Shown here: piece after piece, positions 12,797 through 24,385 of the stretch
Layout of the letters: each line of letters starts with the position of its first letter
Position numbering within the stretch: the first letter of the stretch is position 1
From: Myxocyprinus asiaticus
Taxonomy: Eukaryota > Chordata > Actinopteri > Cypriniformes > Catostomidae
NCBI RefSeq assembly: GCF_019703515.2
Contig: NC_059346.1
Span: forward strand, 55,936,001 to 56,000,000
Direction of reading: 5' to 3'
DNA length: 64,000 nucleotides
Translations under genes and position numbers: made by a program
Notes under the pieces: generated by a model
The model's database searches: none
Seen by the model: only the letters and a program-made list of their open reading frames with translations
Told to the model about the DNA's origin: nothing

Positions 12797-14638
12797 CAGT
12801 AGGGATAGACCGATATATCTGATTAATTGGTGTCAATAGTTGCTTTTTGGAACTATCAGTTATCTGCAAAAATCTGTGCCGATAGTAGATAAAAAATATA
12901 TTTTATTCCTCAGCGTTCCTTTGTGGCCGGTGCTGAAGTATTGCACTGTTAAATTCGGCTTTGTTCTACAGTATAACATCAGCTTCTAGAGGTTAGAGTC
13001 CTTGAGAGGATTTCTTGTATCTAAATATTTCATCATTGACAATATTTATCCACTCTTTATTCTCACTTCAATGCATATCTTGTTATTTTGATTAGATAAT
13101 CAAAGTGATCTAAATTGAAAAAGTGAAGGCATGCAAAGAAAAAAGCGACTAAATGGAAACATGCCCCTTAGATCATAAATTGTGTGTATGGACATTAATA
13201 TACATTAATTAATATCTTGTGAATAATAATAAACCTTATTCCTTCTTTAACCTCACCTGGTGAAATATAAATATAGAAAATGCAGGAGAAATGGGCAGGA
13301 TTAAAGACCTGAGCTACTTTGACATTGGCCAAATTGTTATGGCCAGACGACTGGCTCAGAGCATCTCTGAAATGGCAAGGCTTGTGGGGTGTTCCCAGTC
13401 AGCAGTGGTGAGTACCTTCCGACAGTGGTCCGAGGAGGGACAAACCACAAACTGGCGACAGGGTGTTGGGCACTCAAGTCTCAATGATGCGCGATGGAAA
13501 TGAAGGCTATCCCGTAAGGTCTGAACCGACAGAAGGTCTACTGTGGCATAAGTCACAAAAAATTTTAATGATGGTTACGGGAGGAATGTGTAACCACACG
13601 CAGTGCATCGCACCTTGCTGGGTATGGGGCTGCGTAGCCGCAGACCAGTCAGAGTGCCCATGAAAGTGTCGAAAGTGCCTATAATGGTCACGCGAAGAAG
13701 GTCACCTGGTCCCATGTGTCCCGTTTTCTTTTACAACATGTGGATGGCCGTGTACATGTGCACCATTTACCTGGTGAATTGATGGCACCAGGATCCACTG
13801 TGGGAAGACGACAAGCCAGCAGAGGGAGTGTGATTCTCTGGCAAATATTCTGCTGGGAAACCCTGGGTCCAGCCATTCATGTGAACGTCAATTTGACACG
13901 TGCCACCTACCTAAACATCGTTGCAGACCAGGTACATCCCTTCATGGCAATGTATTCCTTGATGGCTGTGGCCTTTTTCAGCAGGATAATGCGCCCAGCC
14001 ACACTGCATCATTGTTCGGGAATGGTTTGAGGAGCATGATGATGAGTTCAAGGTGTTGCCCTGGCCTCCAAATTCCCCAGATCTCAATCCGATTCCAACA
14101 AGTCCGATCCATGGCGGATCCACCTCGCAACTTACAGGACTTGAAGGATCTGCTGCTAATGTCTTGGTGCTAGATACCACAGGACATCTTCAAGGGTCTT
14201 GTAGAGTCCATGCCTCGGCGGGTCGGAATGTTTTGGTGGCACGCGTAGAACCTAAAGCATATTAGGCAGGTGGTCATAATGTTTTGGCTCATCAGTGTAT
14301 AGTGCATTGTAATGGAGACAAGTCTACATCATTTTAAAATAAGAGTCCCTGGTGTATTTCGGGCTTGTTTGTAGTTAAAATGGGCTTGTTTATAGTTGTT
14401 AATGCACCAAATCTTAATTTTTTATTTTATTGGGATTTTGGTTGCACAATAAACTGCATCTGGGATTTTATTCATCTTGGGATCTTGTAGCCTCTAATGT
14501 GTATGCCCGTCATAGTAAGGAAAGACTAAGATTTTTTTTTTTTTAACAGTCTATAAATCGATTTTAAACAACTATTGGCCTTTTCCACCATCTTAGTTAT
14601 CGGTATCGGCAAAATCCACTATCGGTCGACCTCTATTG
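12797..14638. mobile_element. inverted-repeat DNA element containing a nested Tc1-like relic
   Basis: The left end, CAGTAGGGATAGACCGATA, and the right end, TATCGGTCGACCTCTATTG, are imperfect inverses. TA precedes the left end (12795-12796) and follows the right end (14639-14640). The interior near both ends is rich in CGATA/TATCG. The Tc1-like relic at about 13291-14297 interrupts it. No transposase of its own is visible and the superfamily is not certain; an 8-bp hAT duplication is not obvious. Confidence 0.55.
13291..14297 (+). pseudogene. Tc1-like transposase relic (second family), heavily deleted
   Basis: The reading starts [15 protein letters not shown], with a helix-turn-helix region containing [16 protein letters not shown]. 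Later segments in other frames match the rest of a Tc1-like transposase: a beta-strand region around 13715-13760, a DNA segment coding for QQDNAP-like residues near 13980-14000, and NSPDLNPI near 14080-14095. The normal continuation of the last motif (the catalytic Glu region) is missing, and another deletion falls at the first catalytic Asp. The right end (GGCTCATCAGTG then TA at 14298-14299) is present, but the left inverted repeat is not. It is non-functional by several independent breaks. Confidence 0.85.
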
Positions 14639-14777
14639 TATACACGTCAAAATAATGTTTTTATAAGCAATTTGTTTTTCAGATCTTCATGCCTTAAACA
14701 CAGTAGCATCATCTATTGCTCTAATCAGTTTAATAATAGTCACAATACCTGGGTCTTGAGCGCTTTTTTATCTACAA

Positions 14778-14818
<41 letters not shown>

Positions 14819-16907
14819 GTCAACCTCACAACATTCAGACAGACCGCATGTTATTTAGTCTTTGTCCACTGCTTGTTCTGTCCAGCATAGAACAATGGGA
14901 CAATAAGGGGCAATGAGGTTAATAATTGACAGACTGCAGATTGGCAGTGTGTTATGTGTGTGTGTTATCCTATATGAGGACTCCTGTATGACCCATATTA
15001 GATTTGTGGGTGTGTTTGGGAGGGGCTATTGAGGTATATGAGGCATGTGGCCATGGCAGCTGGAAAGACAGGGATTATAGGCTATAGGGTTTGCCATTTT
15101 GTGTGTGTGCGCTTAATTTGTGTTAAGGACTCAAAAGAGACTATTGATTATTATAGTTTTGACCACCATCAGCTACATGTAAATCAGCATTAATATTGAG
15201 CTTTTGAAATGACAAAACAAACATGTTTAGAATAGAATTGCATGGCATTTTGAATAGCATTTCAAATAGTCTCACATAGCCAGATGCGTCTATCACTGTA
15301 GAAAGGAAGAGACTGTGAGACTGACATGTAAGGCATCCAACCACAGTTCATTGTTTTAACATACTGTTTAGGGGCTGTAAAATAATAGAAAAAAATAATA
15401 GTAATTTGGAAAACTAATTTGAAAAAATTTGGAAATTGTAATTCTGAAGAATAAGCATTCAGAATTTCTGTCTGCCTAAAATAATAATTACCAATTATTT
15501 GACAATATAGCACAGAAAATAAAGCAGGAATATACAGTTCTGCTTGTGAAAATGTTGCTTAGTTGCAACTGTCTCAAATAAAACTCTATTTTGAGTGAAT
15601 GATTCTAAGTTCAGTCATGAAACTCTACATGTCCCAAGCTGATACTGTAGGTTATTTCACATGTAATCTGTTAAGCCAGTCGGCTTGCATGGTGCAGCTG
15701 ATAGGTCCTTTGACTTGTAATTTGTTAGCCAATCAATTTGCATACTCCCTCTTTGTCTTACATTTAAATTGCCTAGCACAACATGTCTAGACCTGCTTCA
15801 ATGGGATTGTATGTGTCTAATTGTGCAGTAGCAGCATGTCCTACATACAGAACACAGTATTAGTACTTGCTCTGCAGCAGTAGCGTTGCAGATCCAGTCC
15901 GCCAAGACCAAACCTACCAACTTGTTATATCCTTTATAACACCTTAAATTTATTCAGAGAGTTGTCATAACCCCCTCGGTTGTTTTCATTGTTAGGCTAG
16001 TGTTTGTTTTCATCGTCAAGCAAGAACGATCACTGGCCTGACTACAAAAATGACCGAGGGGGACTCCACCCCCTGAAAATGACTGAGGGAGACAATGGCT
16101 TGGAAGTGACTGCTGGTTAACATGTAGTCTTAATAGGTCGCGTTTCAGTCACTATTTCATACACGTTCCATTGTCTGGCAACAGAAACAAGAAAATATGT
16201 AAATGAGAACAGCTTTATTGGGAATTTGGCTGTATTAAAATACAGTATGTGAGCACAGAAACAGATGTAAAGGGCTGACACTAGGCAGAATGCAAATACA
16301 ATGCGATGATGTCATAAATATGCTCATTAGTGCATGACATCATCTAGCGACATTTAGCGATTTTTTGAGCAGGCTTTAGCTACTTTCCATTGAAAGTAGT
16401 TGGCAACAGTGTGCCTGCATGCACAGCCTCCCAAGAGGCAAAAACAAAGCAAAGCTAATTGATTCATTAATATTAATTAACAATAAGCGTTGTTTTTTTA
16501 TCAGATCACATGCATGATTTATTATGCATGATGCATGACTTAAACCTAAAGAGTCTTAAATCTCATCTTATATCTCAGCTGGATTTTTTATTGCTGTTTG
16601 TCACTGACTGTAGACAGTTTGTTGTTGGTAAATTTTGAATGACAGGTTCATAATCCAGCGATAATTCTCTGCTGACTCATTAGTCCATTGGGACTCTAGA
16701 GTTTCACTTCTAATCTTGCTCTAGTATTTGTTCCTGCACAAAATAGTTGACAGAAGAATGATTTTCATAAAATATAATGTTGTGATTGAATTTTATATTT
16801 TGTCTTTGTGACATTGCCTATAAACTTTTTAAGGAATTGCAAAATAATACATTGTTGAAATCGCAATGTAAGAGTGATAATCTGACCCCATATACAGTAT
16901 ATATACT
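14639..16907. other. intronic stretch with a CA array
   Basis: A (CA)n run lies at 14779-14816. No coding segment or well-bounded mobile element is seen in the rest. Confidence 0.5.
14779..14816. repeat. (CA)n microsatellite
   Basis: About 18 uninterrupted CA units. Confidence 0.95.
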
Positions 16908-17750
16908 TGGGGAGTAATGAAATACATGTAACGGGAATACATATTTAAAATACAAAATATAAGTAACTGTATTCCACTACAGTTACAATTTAAATCATTG
17001 GTAATTAGAATACAGTTACATTCAAAAAGTATTTTGATTACTGAAGAGATTACTTTGCATTTTATTGTCATTTGTTTCATTTAATATTTAGTCCTTTCAG
17101 ATGGAAAACATTTATACATATAAATGATGCGATCCAAAGTGCATTTGAACAGCAGGGAAACAATTTCTTATGATGTGTTACATTCATACGAGCAGACAGA
17201 GAAGTAAGTTTGAAGTAAGTTTGGAGCAGAAGAAATAGAAATAAACCTTGTGTAAAGTGTCAGCTTTACGCTAAGCTAAAATGTTATTTCTAGCCATTTT
17301 ACATGCACATGTTACCAGGCACGATCACATTTGTTTATCAAGAAAATTCACGTTGGATCATAATTTCTTTTTTCCTGTAAGACCTTTGATATTAGGGCAA
17401 AAATCATATTCTTGATAATCATTTTTGTATTGTTTTCCTGTAAAAATATCTAAAAATCCTTAAAACAAGATCAATTTGATTATCTTGTTTTAGAAACAAC
17501 ACTGCATAAGATATTATGTTTTTCAGAGAATGTATTTTTAACATGTGTATTTTGTCTTAATGTACTGGCAGAGTTTTTATAGTCAAAACAAGTGAAAAAA
17601 ATTTACCAGTGCTGAAGAAGTAATCCAAAGTATTTAGAATACATTTCTGACCTTGAGTAATCTAACAGAATACGTTACAAATGACATTTTACAGCATGTA
17701 ATCTGTAATCTGTAGTGGAATACATTTCAAAAGTCACCCTCCCAACCCTG
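16908..17750 (-). mobile_element. hAT-like non-autonomous element with 8-bp target duplication
   Basis: The right end reads inward as CAGGGTTGGGAGGGTGAC and the left as TGGGGAGTAATGAAATAC; segments such as GTGGAATACATTTC and its inverse occur near both ends. A perfect 8-bp repeat, TATATACT, flanks it at 16900-16907 and 17751-17758. The AT-rich surroundings lower the weight of that match slightly. No transposase is present. Confidence 0.72.
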
Positions 17751-17771
17751 TATATACTGTATAATTACATA

Positions 17772-18030
17772 CACTCACTTAGATCTTTGGAACAATATGG
17801 TCCTAATAAAGTGCCAGACGTGGTCTTCTGCTGTTGTAGTCTGTCATCCCAGGAGATCAGCAGTTACAGAAATACTCAAACCAGCCCATCTGGCACCAAC
17901 AATCATGCCACTGTCTAAATCACTGAGATCAAATTTTTTACCCCATTCTGATGGTTGATGTGAACATTAATTGAAGCTCCTGACCCGTATATACATGACT
18001 TTATGCATTGCACTGCTGCCACATGATTGG
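17772..18030 (-). mobile_element. internally deleted Tc1-like remnant (same family as 29213-29770)
   Basis: After TA at 17770-17771 it begins CACTCACTTAGATC, a diverged form of the end at 29213. The inverse of the first part of the 29213 element follows: AGGAGATCAGCAGTTACAG, then GGCACCAACAATCATGCC, then GTTGATGTGAACATTAA. Only the 5' coding region of the old transposase remains, in reverse orientation. The distal end has decayed near 18030. Confidence 0.72.
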
Positions 18031-18849
18031 CGCTCGTAAATATATAGTGCTCGTAATTATATAGCGCTCGTAAATGTTCTCAATTCATCCTCTATTGGCA
18101 TGTGTCGAACAAAGAATATGAAGGACCCTCATTTTACACGCACAAATTTGTATCTGATTTGCTACTTCTTTTCATGAATTGGCCCAGATGTACAAAATCA
18201 TTTGAAATTCAAGGCAGGTATTAACACATGAAGAGTGGCAAGAAACTTAGCAATATGCAGAGATTTGTTTTTGGGTTTGTTTTGTCATTGAACCCAATCC
18301 CTGCTGCCTCCTGAACAAACAGGGACACAAATGGGTGAATGTTCAAAAGGAATGTGATAGTGTGGTCAATGACAACATGATCAAAGTGATGTGAACACAA
18401 TACACCTTTACCTGCATCAACTACAATATACTTTCATTCACTCATTTAATGATGATAGTACACAATAGAAGGTTTTATTTGAATTAGTCTTTTGTGTAGC
18501 CTTTTCTCGTTCTTTTCAGTTTTACTTTAAGTTTTGATGTGCTTTTTTCTAGCATGACAAATAACTGTACGTGCATTTTGCCAAAGCAATACAAAAAAAA
18601 TAAAAAATAAATAATAAATAGCACAAAGACAATAGTTTTAAACATGTAGTGCAATGTACAGTTTGTTCCACAAGTGAAAATAGTTATATTTTGTATTCAT
18701 TTAATACAGATTTCTAACATTACAAATGATATTGTCAGCATAACAATTTAAGTGAAAGGTTAGTTTTGTTATTAGCTATTAATTAATAATTAGTTTGTGC
18801 AAGACCTGATGATCCATGTTATCCAGCTTGATTTAAGAATATTCCAAAG
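18031..18849. other. intronic stretch without recognised features
   Basis: AT-rich sequence with no coding segment or bounded repeat that I can support. The last 15 bases (18835-18849) are the left target duplication of the neighbouring SINE. Confidence 0.5.
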
Positions 18850-19257
18850 CTACCACCCCTGAAGTCGCGAGTTCAAATCCAGGGCATGCTGAGTGACTCC
18901 AGCCAGGTCTCTTAGGCAATCAAATTGGCCCGGTTGCTAGGGAGGGTAGAGTCACATGGGGTAACCTCCTAGTGGCCACTATAATGTATGGTTCTCGCTC
19001 TCGGTGGGGCGCGTGGTGAGTTGTGCGTGGATGCCGCGGAGAATAGCGTGAAGCCTCCACACGCACTTCGTCTCCACGGTAACGTGCTCAGCAAGCCACG
19101 TGATAAGATGTGCGGATTGACTGTCTCAGGCGCAGAGGCAACTGAGATTCGTCCTCCGTCACCCGGATTGAGGCTAGTCACTACGCCACCACGAGGACTT
19201 AGAGTGCATTGGGAATTGGGCATTCCAAATTGGGGAGAAAAGGGGAGAAAAAAAAAA
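18850..19257 (+). mobile_element. tRNA-derived SINE, copy B, 5' truncated, with 15-bp target duplication
   Basis: Same family as 196-594. This copy starts inside the tRNA-like head: the A-box region is missing, while the B-box-like GAGTTCAAATCC is present. It ends in GGGGAGAAAAGGGGAG plus an A-run. A perfect 15-bp repeat, AAGAATATTCCAAAG, lies at 18835-18849 and 19258-19272. The truncation is therefore original to the insertion, as expected when target-primed reverse transcription stops early. Confidence 0.88.
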
Positions 19258-19272
19258 AAGAATATTCCAAAG

Positions 19273-20214
19273 AGCATCTTGTGTGCTTCAATGGAAACAA
19301 GGAAATCCGACCTACAAAAGTTTTAATATAATCAATGTCATAAATTTGTCTTACAAATTTAATTAGTAGCCTAAAAATAGTTCAAAATCTTCAATATTTC
19401 TTATTCATTTTATGTCCATTTACAGTTTGTCTATTATTCCATTTCTTTGCTTTGGATTTTTTTAAATCCTAAAACTTTTTGTTGTTTCCATTTTAAATTC
19501 CAGATTTTCAATGTGTACTCAGATGTTTGGATCCCACTGTATATAAATTAAGGGGGGAAATATCAGTATAAAAATATTAAGAGTAATTACAAATAAAGAT
19601 AAAATGGAATCTTTAAAAGCTCAAGTTATAAATAAAAGAGATAAAGAAAATGACAATAATAATTCTTATTTCCTCTGTCTCAGTATGAAGGTCACCTCCA
19701 TTCTTTTTAAGGCACATTCCCTTCACTTCTAATCATATCAAATGACAAACTACACAGCGCCCATCCCCAATAAATCCTTAGACACACACACACACACACA
19801 CACACATACAGTGATCATGATTACAGCTGCCTGTGGCATAGACGGCAATTGCAAATAGTTTTTAATGAAGATCGCTGACCTCAGGACACCAGTCATCGTT
19901 ATTTAAGGCCATCACAATAAATGCAGACTGAACTATGTCTGACAGTATGAAGCTGCATTAAGGACTGAAATCTGCTGCATATGATTGGTTCATTCATCCA
20001 GGGAGAGCCACGCACATCAGATTCTTAATACTTAGTATTGTTAATTAATTCCCATCATTTCTGAAAATTAACACACACACTCACAAGTGCTTCATGTTCT
20101 TCCCGTAGCTCACTGTGATCTGTAGAGATGACACATTGGCTGGCAGGAACAAACTCTTTAACTTGCATCTGGATGAGAGGTGACATTAGGTGACAGATAG
20201 GGGTCAGACAGACA

Positions 20215-20251
<37 letters not shown>

Positions 20252-20816
20252 AAACTTAGCTTCCAACCAGCCAGTTACAGTGTTGATGCAAGACAAGCAG
20301 TGATTTGTTTTATTAGACCAGTGCTTCTCAACTGGTTTTGCTTCAGGCCCCATATTTTACATTGGACATTTTACATGTCGACCAAACACAGTACCAGAAG
20401 TATTTTTGTACAAAGGTAAATAAAAGTATCCATAATATTAAACATTGAATTTGATCAACATTACATGGAACTGCATAGGCCCAATATTATACTTGTATCT
20501 TTTTTGTATTAGGGTAGAGTTAAGGACCCGGTATACTTAAGGAGTTGTTCTTCTTTGTTCTTTGCTCAGAGCCTTAACAAAGTTGAAAACAGCTGAGCAA
20601 TGGTATATTGTTTGCAAACATTCAGACACCGACCACGCTGTTGGGGAAGGTGTTCAAAGGAGCATTTAAATATTAGGACGCACAAGACTACATGTAAAGT
20701 ATCAAGTAATATGACATTAAAATGTGTTATCAATGACTTCATGCCTCATTTGATGAGAAGAATTCATAAGAGATCAGTAAAAGAAACGTATATACTAATA
20801 TATATATATATATATA
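19273..20816. other. intronic stretch with dinucleotide arrays
   Basis: (CA)n runs lie at about 19781-19805 and 20216-20249, and a short TA array at about 20797-20816 abuts the next transposon. No gene is seen. Confidence 0.5.
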
Positions 20817-22061
20817 CACTATATTGCCAAAAGTATTCGCTCACCCATCCAAATAATTGAATTCAGGTGTTCCAATCACTTCCATGGCCACAGGTGTATA
20901 AAATGAAGCACCTAGGCATGCAGACTGCTTCTACAAACATTTGTGAAAGAATGGGCCGCTCTCAGGAGCTCAGTGAATTCCAGCGTGGTACTGTGATAGG
21001 ATGCCACCTGTGCAACAAGTCCAGTCGTGAAATTTCCTCGCTACTAAATATTCCACAGTCAACTGTCAGTGGTATTATAACAAAGTGGAAGCGATTGGGA
21101 ATGACAGCAACTCAGCCACGAAGTGGTAGGCCACTTAAAATGACAGAGCGGGGTCACCGGATGCTGAGGCGCATAGTGCGCAGAGGTCGCCAACTTTCTG
21201 CAGAGTCAATCGCTACAGACCTCCAAAGTTCATGTGGCCTTCAGATTAGCTCAAGAACAGTGCGTAGAGAGCTTCATGGAATGGGTTTCCATGGCCGAGC
21301 AGCTGCATCCAAGCCATACATCACCAAGTGCAATGCAAAGTGTCGGATGCAGTGGTGTAAAGCACGCCAACACTGGACTCTAGAGCAGTGGAGACGCGTT
21401 CTCTGGAGGGACGAATCATGCTTCTCCATCTGGCAATCTGATGGACGAGTCTGGGTTTGGCGGTTGCCAGGAGAACAGTACTTGTCTGACTGCATTGTGC
21501 CAACTGTGAAGTTTGGTGGAGGGGGGATTATGGTGTGGGGTTGTTTTTCAGGAGCTGGGCTTGGCCCCTTAGTTCCAGTGAAAGGAACTCTGAATGCTTC
21601 AGCATACCAAGAGATTTTGGACAATTCCATGCTCCCAACATTGTGGGACCAGTTTGGGGATGGCCCCTTCCTGTTCCAACATGACTGCGCACCAGTGCAC
21701 AAAGCAAGGTCCATAAAGACATGGATGAGCGAGTTTGGTGTGGAAGAACTTGACTGGTCTGCACAGAGTCCTGACCTCAACCCGATAGAGCACCTTTGGG
21801 ATGAATTAGAGCGAAGACTGCGAGCCAGACCTTCTCGTCCAACATCAGTGTCTGACCTCACAAATGCGCTTCTGGAAGAATGGTCAAAAATTCCCATAAA
21901 CACACTCCTAAACCTTGTGGAAAGCCTTCCCAGAAGAGTTGAAGCTGTTATAGCTGCAAAGGGTGGGCCGTCGTCATATTAAACCCTATGGATTAAGAAT
22001 GGGATGTCACTTAAGTTCATATGCGTCTAAAGGCAGATGAGCGAATACTTTTGTCAATATA

Positions 22062-22064
<3 letters not shown>
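20817..22064 (+). mobile_element. Tc1-like transposon (third family), 1.25 kb, apparently intact
   Basis: Short inverted ends begin CACTATATTGCCAAAAGTAT on the left and CACTATATTGACAAAAGTAT on the right (read inward), continuing TCGCTCA on both. TA lies on both sides (20815-20816, 22065-22066), within a TA-rich array. It contains one uninterrupted transposase frame. Its neighbour at 22137 is a different Tc1-like family, separated only by a 72-bp TA array. Confidence 0.94.
20951..21982 (+). CDS. Tc1-like transposase, uninterrupted, 343 aa
   Basis: A DDE/D-family transposase for cut-and-paste movement of its element. I chose the ATG at 20951 ([10 protein letters not shown]) because it matches the usual start of this family; the frame is open 28 codons further upstream. 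Residues about 1-110 form the paired-type helix-turn-helix DNA-binding region, with the GRPL form of the GRPR motif near residue 59. The catalytic triad is visible: Asp154 in WRDESCF, Asp245 in QHDCAPVH and Glu280 in NPIEHLW, giving the DD34E spacing of Tc1. The end is GGPSSY. The length equals the family norm and no stop or frameshift is seen, so the copy could be young. Activity is not shown by sequence alone; point changes in key residues cannot be excluded without a family consensus. Confidence 0.94.
   Translation: MGRSQELSEFQRGTVIGCHLCNKSSREISSLLNIPQSTVSGIITKWKRLGMTATQPRSGRPLKMTERGHRMLRRIVRRGRQLSAESIATDLQSSCGLQISSRTVRRELHGMGFHGRAAASKPYITKCNAKCRMQWCKARQHWTLEQWRRVLWRDESCFSIWQSDGRVWVWRLPGEQYLSDCIVPTVKFGGGGIMVWGCFSGAGLGPLVPVKGTLNASAYQEILDNSMLPTLWDQFGDGPFLFQHDCAPVHKARSIKTWMSEFGVEELDWSAQSPDLNPIEHLWDELERRLRARPSRPTSVSDLTNALLEEWSKIPINTLLNLVESLPRRVEAVIAAKGGPSSY

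Positions 22065-22136
<72 letters not shown>
22065..22136. repeat. (TA)n array between two Tc1-like elements
   Basis: Thirty-six TA units. Both neighbours are TA-targeting transposons, so the array probably supplied the targets. Confidence 0.95.
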
Positions 22137-22139
<3 letters not shown>

Positions 22140-23123
22140 GTGCATCTCAATAAATTAGAATGTCGTGGAAAAGTTCATTTATTTCAGTAATTCAACTCAA
22201 ATTGTGAAACTCGTGTATTAAATAAATTCAATGCACACAGACTGAAGTAGTTTAAGTCTTTGGTTCTTTTAATTGTGATGATTTTGGCTCACATTTAACA
22301 AAAACCCACCAATTCACTATCTCAAAAAATTAGAATATTTTGACATGCCAATCAGCTAATCAACTCAAAACACCTGCAAAGGTTTCCTGAGCCTTCAAAG
22401 TGGTCTCTCAGTTTGGTTCACTAGGCTACACAATCATGTGGAAGACTGCTGATCTGATAGTTGTCCAGAAGACAATCATTGACACCCTTCACAAGGAGGG
22501 TAAGCCACAAACATTCATTGCCAAAGAAGCTGGCTGTTCACAGAGTGCTGTATCCAAGCATGTTAACAGAAAGTTGAGTGGAAGGAAAAAGTGTGGAAGA
22601 AAAAGATGCACAACCAACCGAGAGAACCGCAGCCTTATGATTGTGAACCCCATAGAGAATCTATGGGGTACTGTCAAGAGGAAAATGAGAAACAAGAGAC
22701 CAAAAAATGCAGATGAGCTGAAGGCCACTGTCAAAGAAACCTGGGCTTCCATACCACCTCAGCAGCGCCACAAACTGATCACCTCCATTCCACGGCAAAT
22801 TGAGGCAGTAATTAAAGCAAAAGGAGCCCCTACCAAGTATTGAGTACATATACAGTAAATTAACATACTTTCCAGAAGGCCAACAATTCACTAAAAATGT
22901 TTATTTTATTGGTCTTATGATGTATTCTAATTTTTTGAGATAGTGAATTGGTGGGTTTTTGTTAAATGTGAGCCAAAATCATCACAATTAAAAGAACCAA
23001 AGACTTAAACTACTTCAGTCTGTGTGCATTGAATTTATTTAATACACGAGTTTCACAATTTGAGTTGAATTACTGAAATAAATGAGCTTTTCCACGACAT
23101 TCTAATTTATTGAGATGCACCTG
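22137..23123 (+). mobile_element. Tc1-like transposon, copy 2, internally deleted, 987 bp
   Basis: Both inverted repeats of the CAGGTGCATCTCAATAAATT family are intact, with TA on each side (22135-22136, 23124-23125). Compared with 59668-61233, about 580 bp of the interior is missing. The deletion joins the end of the DNA-binding region to the segment just before the catalytic Glu. Confidence 0.93.
22400..22843 (+). pseudogene. Tc1-like transposase with in-frame internal deletion
   Basis: The original start ATG is now GTG (22400); the next in-frame ATG is at 22436. About 82 residues of helix-turn-helix and basic linker (GCSQSAVSKHV, GRKKCGRK) are fused, without a frame change, to NPIENLW and the normal C-terminus ending GAPTKY. 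Both catalytic Asp residues and the region between them are gone, so it cannot catalyse transposition. If translated it would be a DNA-binding protein able to occupy the ends of related elements. That role is inference, and the fusion may be simple decay. Confidence 0.9.
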
Positions 23124-23164
23124 TATATATATATATATATATGCAGTATATAATGTGTAATTTG

Positions 23165-23840
23165 GAGAGCTGTCAAAATTAAAGCATTAAATGCATGCTA
23201 TTAATGAAAAAAGTTTAACACGTTAATTTTATCGCGATTAACACATTTACCATTAAATAAAGCATAAACCAGCAAAACACTGGTGGGACTAGGGTGGAAT
23301 GTTTGCGATATGTCTGCCCGAAGTCCTTAAACTGTCGCACAAATACGCAATTTTCATGTGGAGTTCAAAGTGGCGCTTGACGCTGGCATGATGCCCTGAC
23401 GTGAATCATGAATGAGGCTTCATGATTCCTGTAACAAAATGGATAGTCTGCCGGGTGATTAATATTGTGGAGGATGAGAGTTTAAGAGATTTAATGCCCA
23501 TTGCAATGAATATGCAACCTCTGCAGGGACTAGTTCTTTCAATTAGTCAAACTCCCACTTAGAATTGGAAACGTTTAATGATACTTGAATCGGTGCTGTT
23601 TTAGTGCATTTTTATCTTTATACTGTGTAAGGCTTTGTTTGTTAATAAAATGTTAATAAAGCATTATATTGTTACATATTGTTTTCCTTTCTTTCCTAAA
23701 AAGGAAATAAATGAATTTTGACAAGAAAAAAGTATATAGAGTCAAATTTCAGCACTTTTAAAATTTGCGATAATCGCGATTAACTATGAAAAATTATGCA
23801 ATTCATCGTGATTAAGAATTTTAATCAAGTGACAGCACTA
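23165..23840. mobile_element. hAT-like MITE (GAGCTGTC family), copy 1
   Basis: Left end GAGCTGTCAAAATTAAAGC, right end AAGTGACAGCACTA. TATCGCGATTAAC lies near the left end and its relative ATAATCGCGATTAAC near the right. The flanks GTAATTTG and GTAAATTA agree at 6 of 8 positions. The interior is shared with the copy at 51779-52667 (for example TAAGAGATTTAATG). No transposase is seen. Confidence 0.68.
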
Positions 23841-24009
23841 GTAAATTATTATGTTTACATTCTGCATTCATGGTGCTGTAGGTAAGTTTGCAGCAGTTCA
23901 CTAATAACTGCACATCGATGTGTTGAGTTTGACTGATCTTCACTGACTGAATAATATAACCGAAATTAGCTGTCGAACTTAAAGTAGGTGGAGCTCCAGG
24001 TCACACCTT

Positions 24010-24385
24010 CACTGAAAAAAACAAAACAATTTGTTGACTCAACAACCATAACGTAAGAAAATAAATAGCTTCTACTCAGAAACATACATTCAATCTATTG
24101 TTTAATGATTGAACTCAGTCATATTTTTTTCTTTGAGACAATTAAATTAGGTAGAAACAATAATATTAAAGTTAATTTAAAACAATTGTGAAAATGTCTT
24201 ATTTGTGTGACATACCATTTAAGTAAATAAAGTTAAATGAACAGATAATTTTGTGTATATCTAACAAAGGATTTCTAATTATGCTGACATAAAATGACAA
24301 TAAGTTGAATTTACTTAAAAAGCGTGATGCAAAAATGCTACATATATATATTTTATGTAAATCCAATACGTAATTTTTTTCAGTG
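24010..24385. mobile_element. short CACTG-ended MITE
   Basis: Ends CACTGAAAAAAAC and its inverse TTTTTTTCAGTG bracket 376 bp of AT-rich sequence without coding capacity. The flanking duplication is not clear. Confidence 0.55.

Noticed and set aside
16908..17758. The TATATACT flanks as a chance match
   Set aside because: Considered because of the AT-rich context, but the match is exact and immediately abuts the element-like ends, so the call is kept with reduced confidence.
21274..21903. 209-codon minus-strand frame
   Set aside because: It is the shadow of the intact Tc1-like transposase on the opposite strand.
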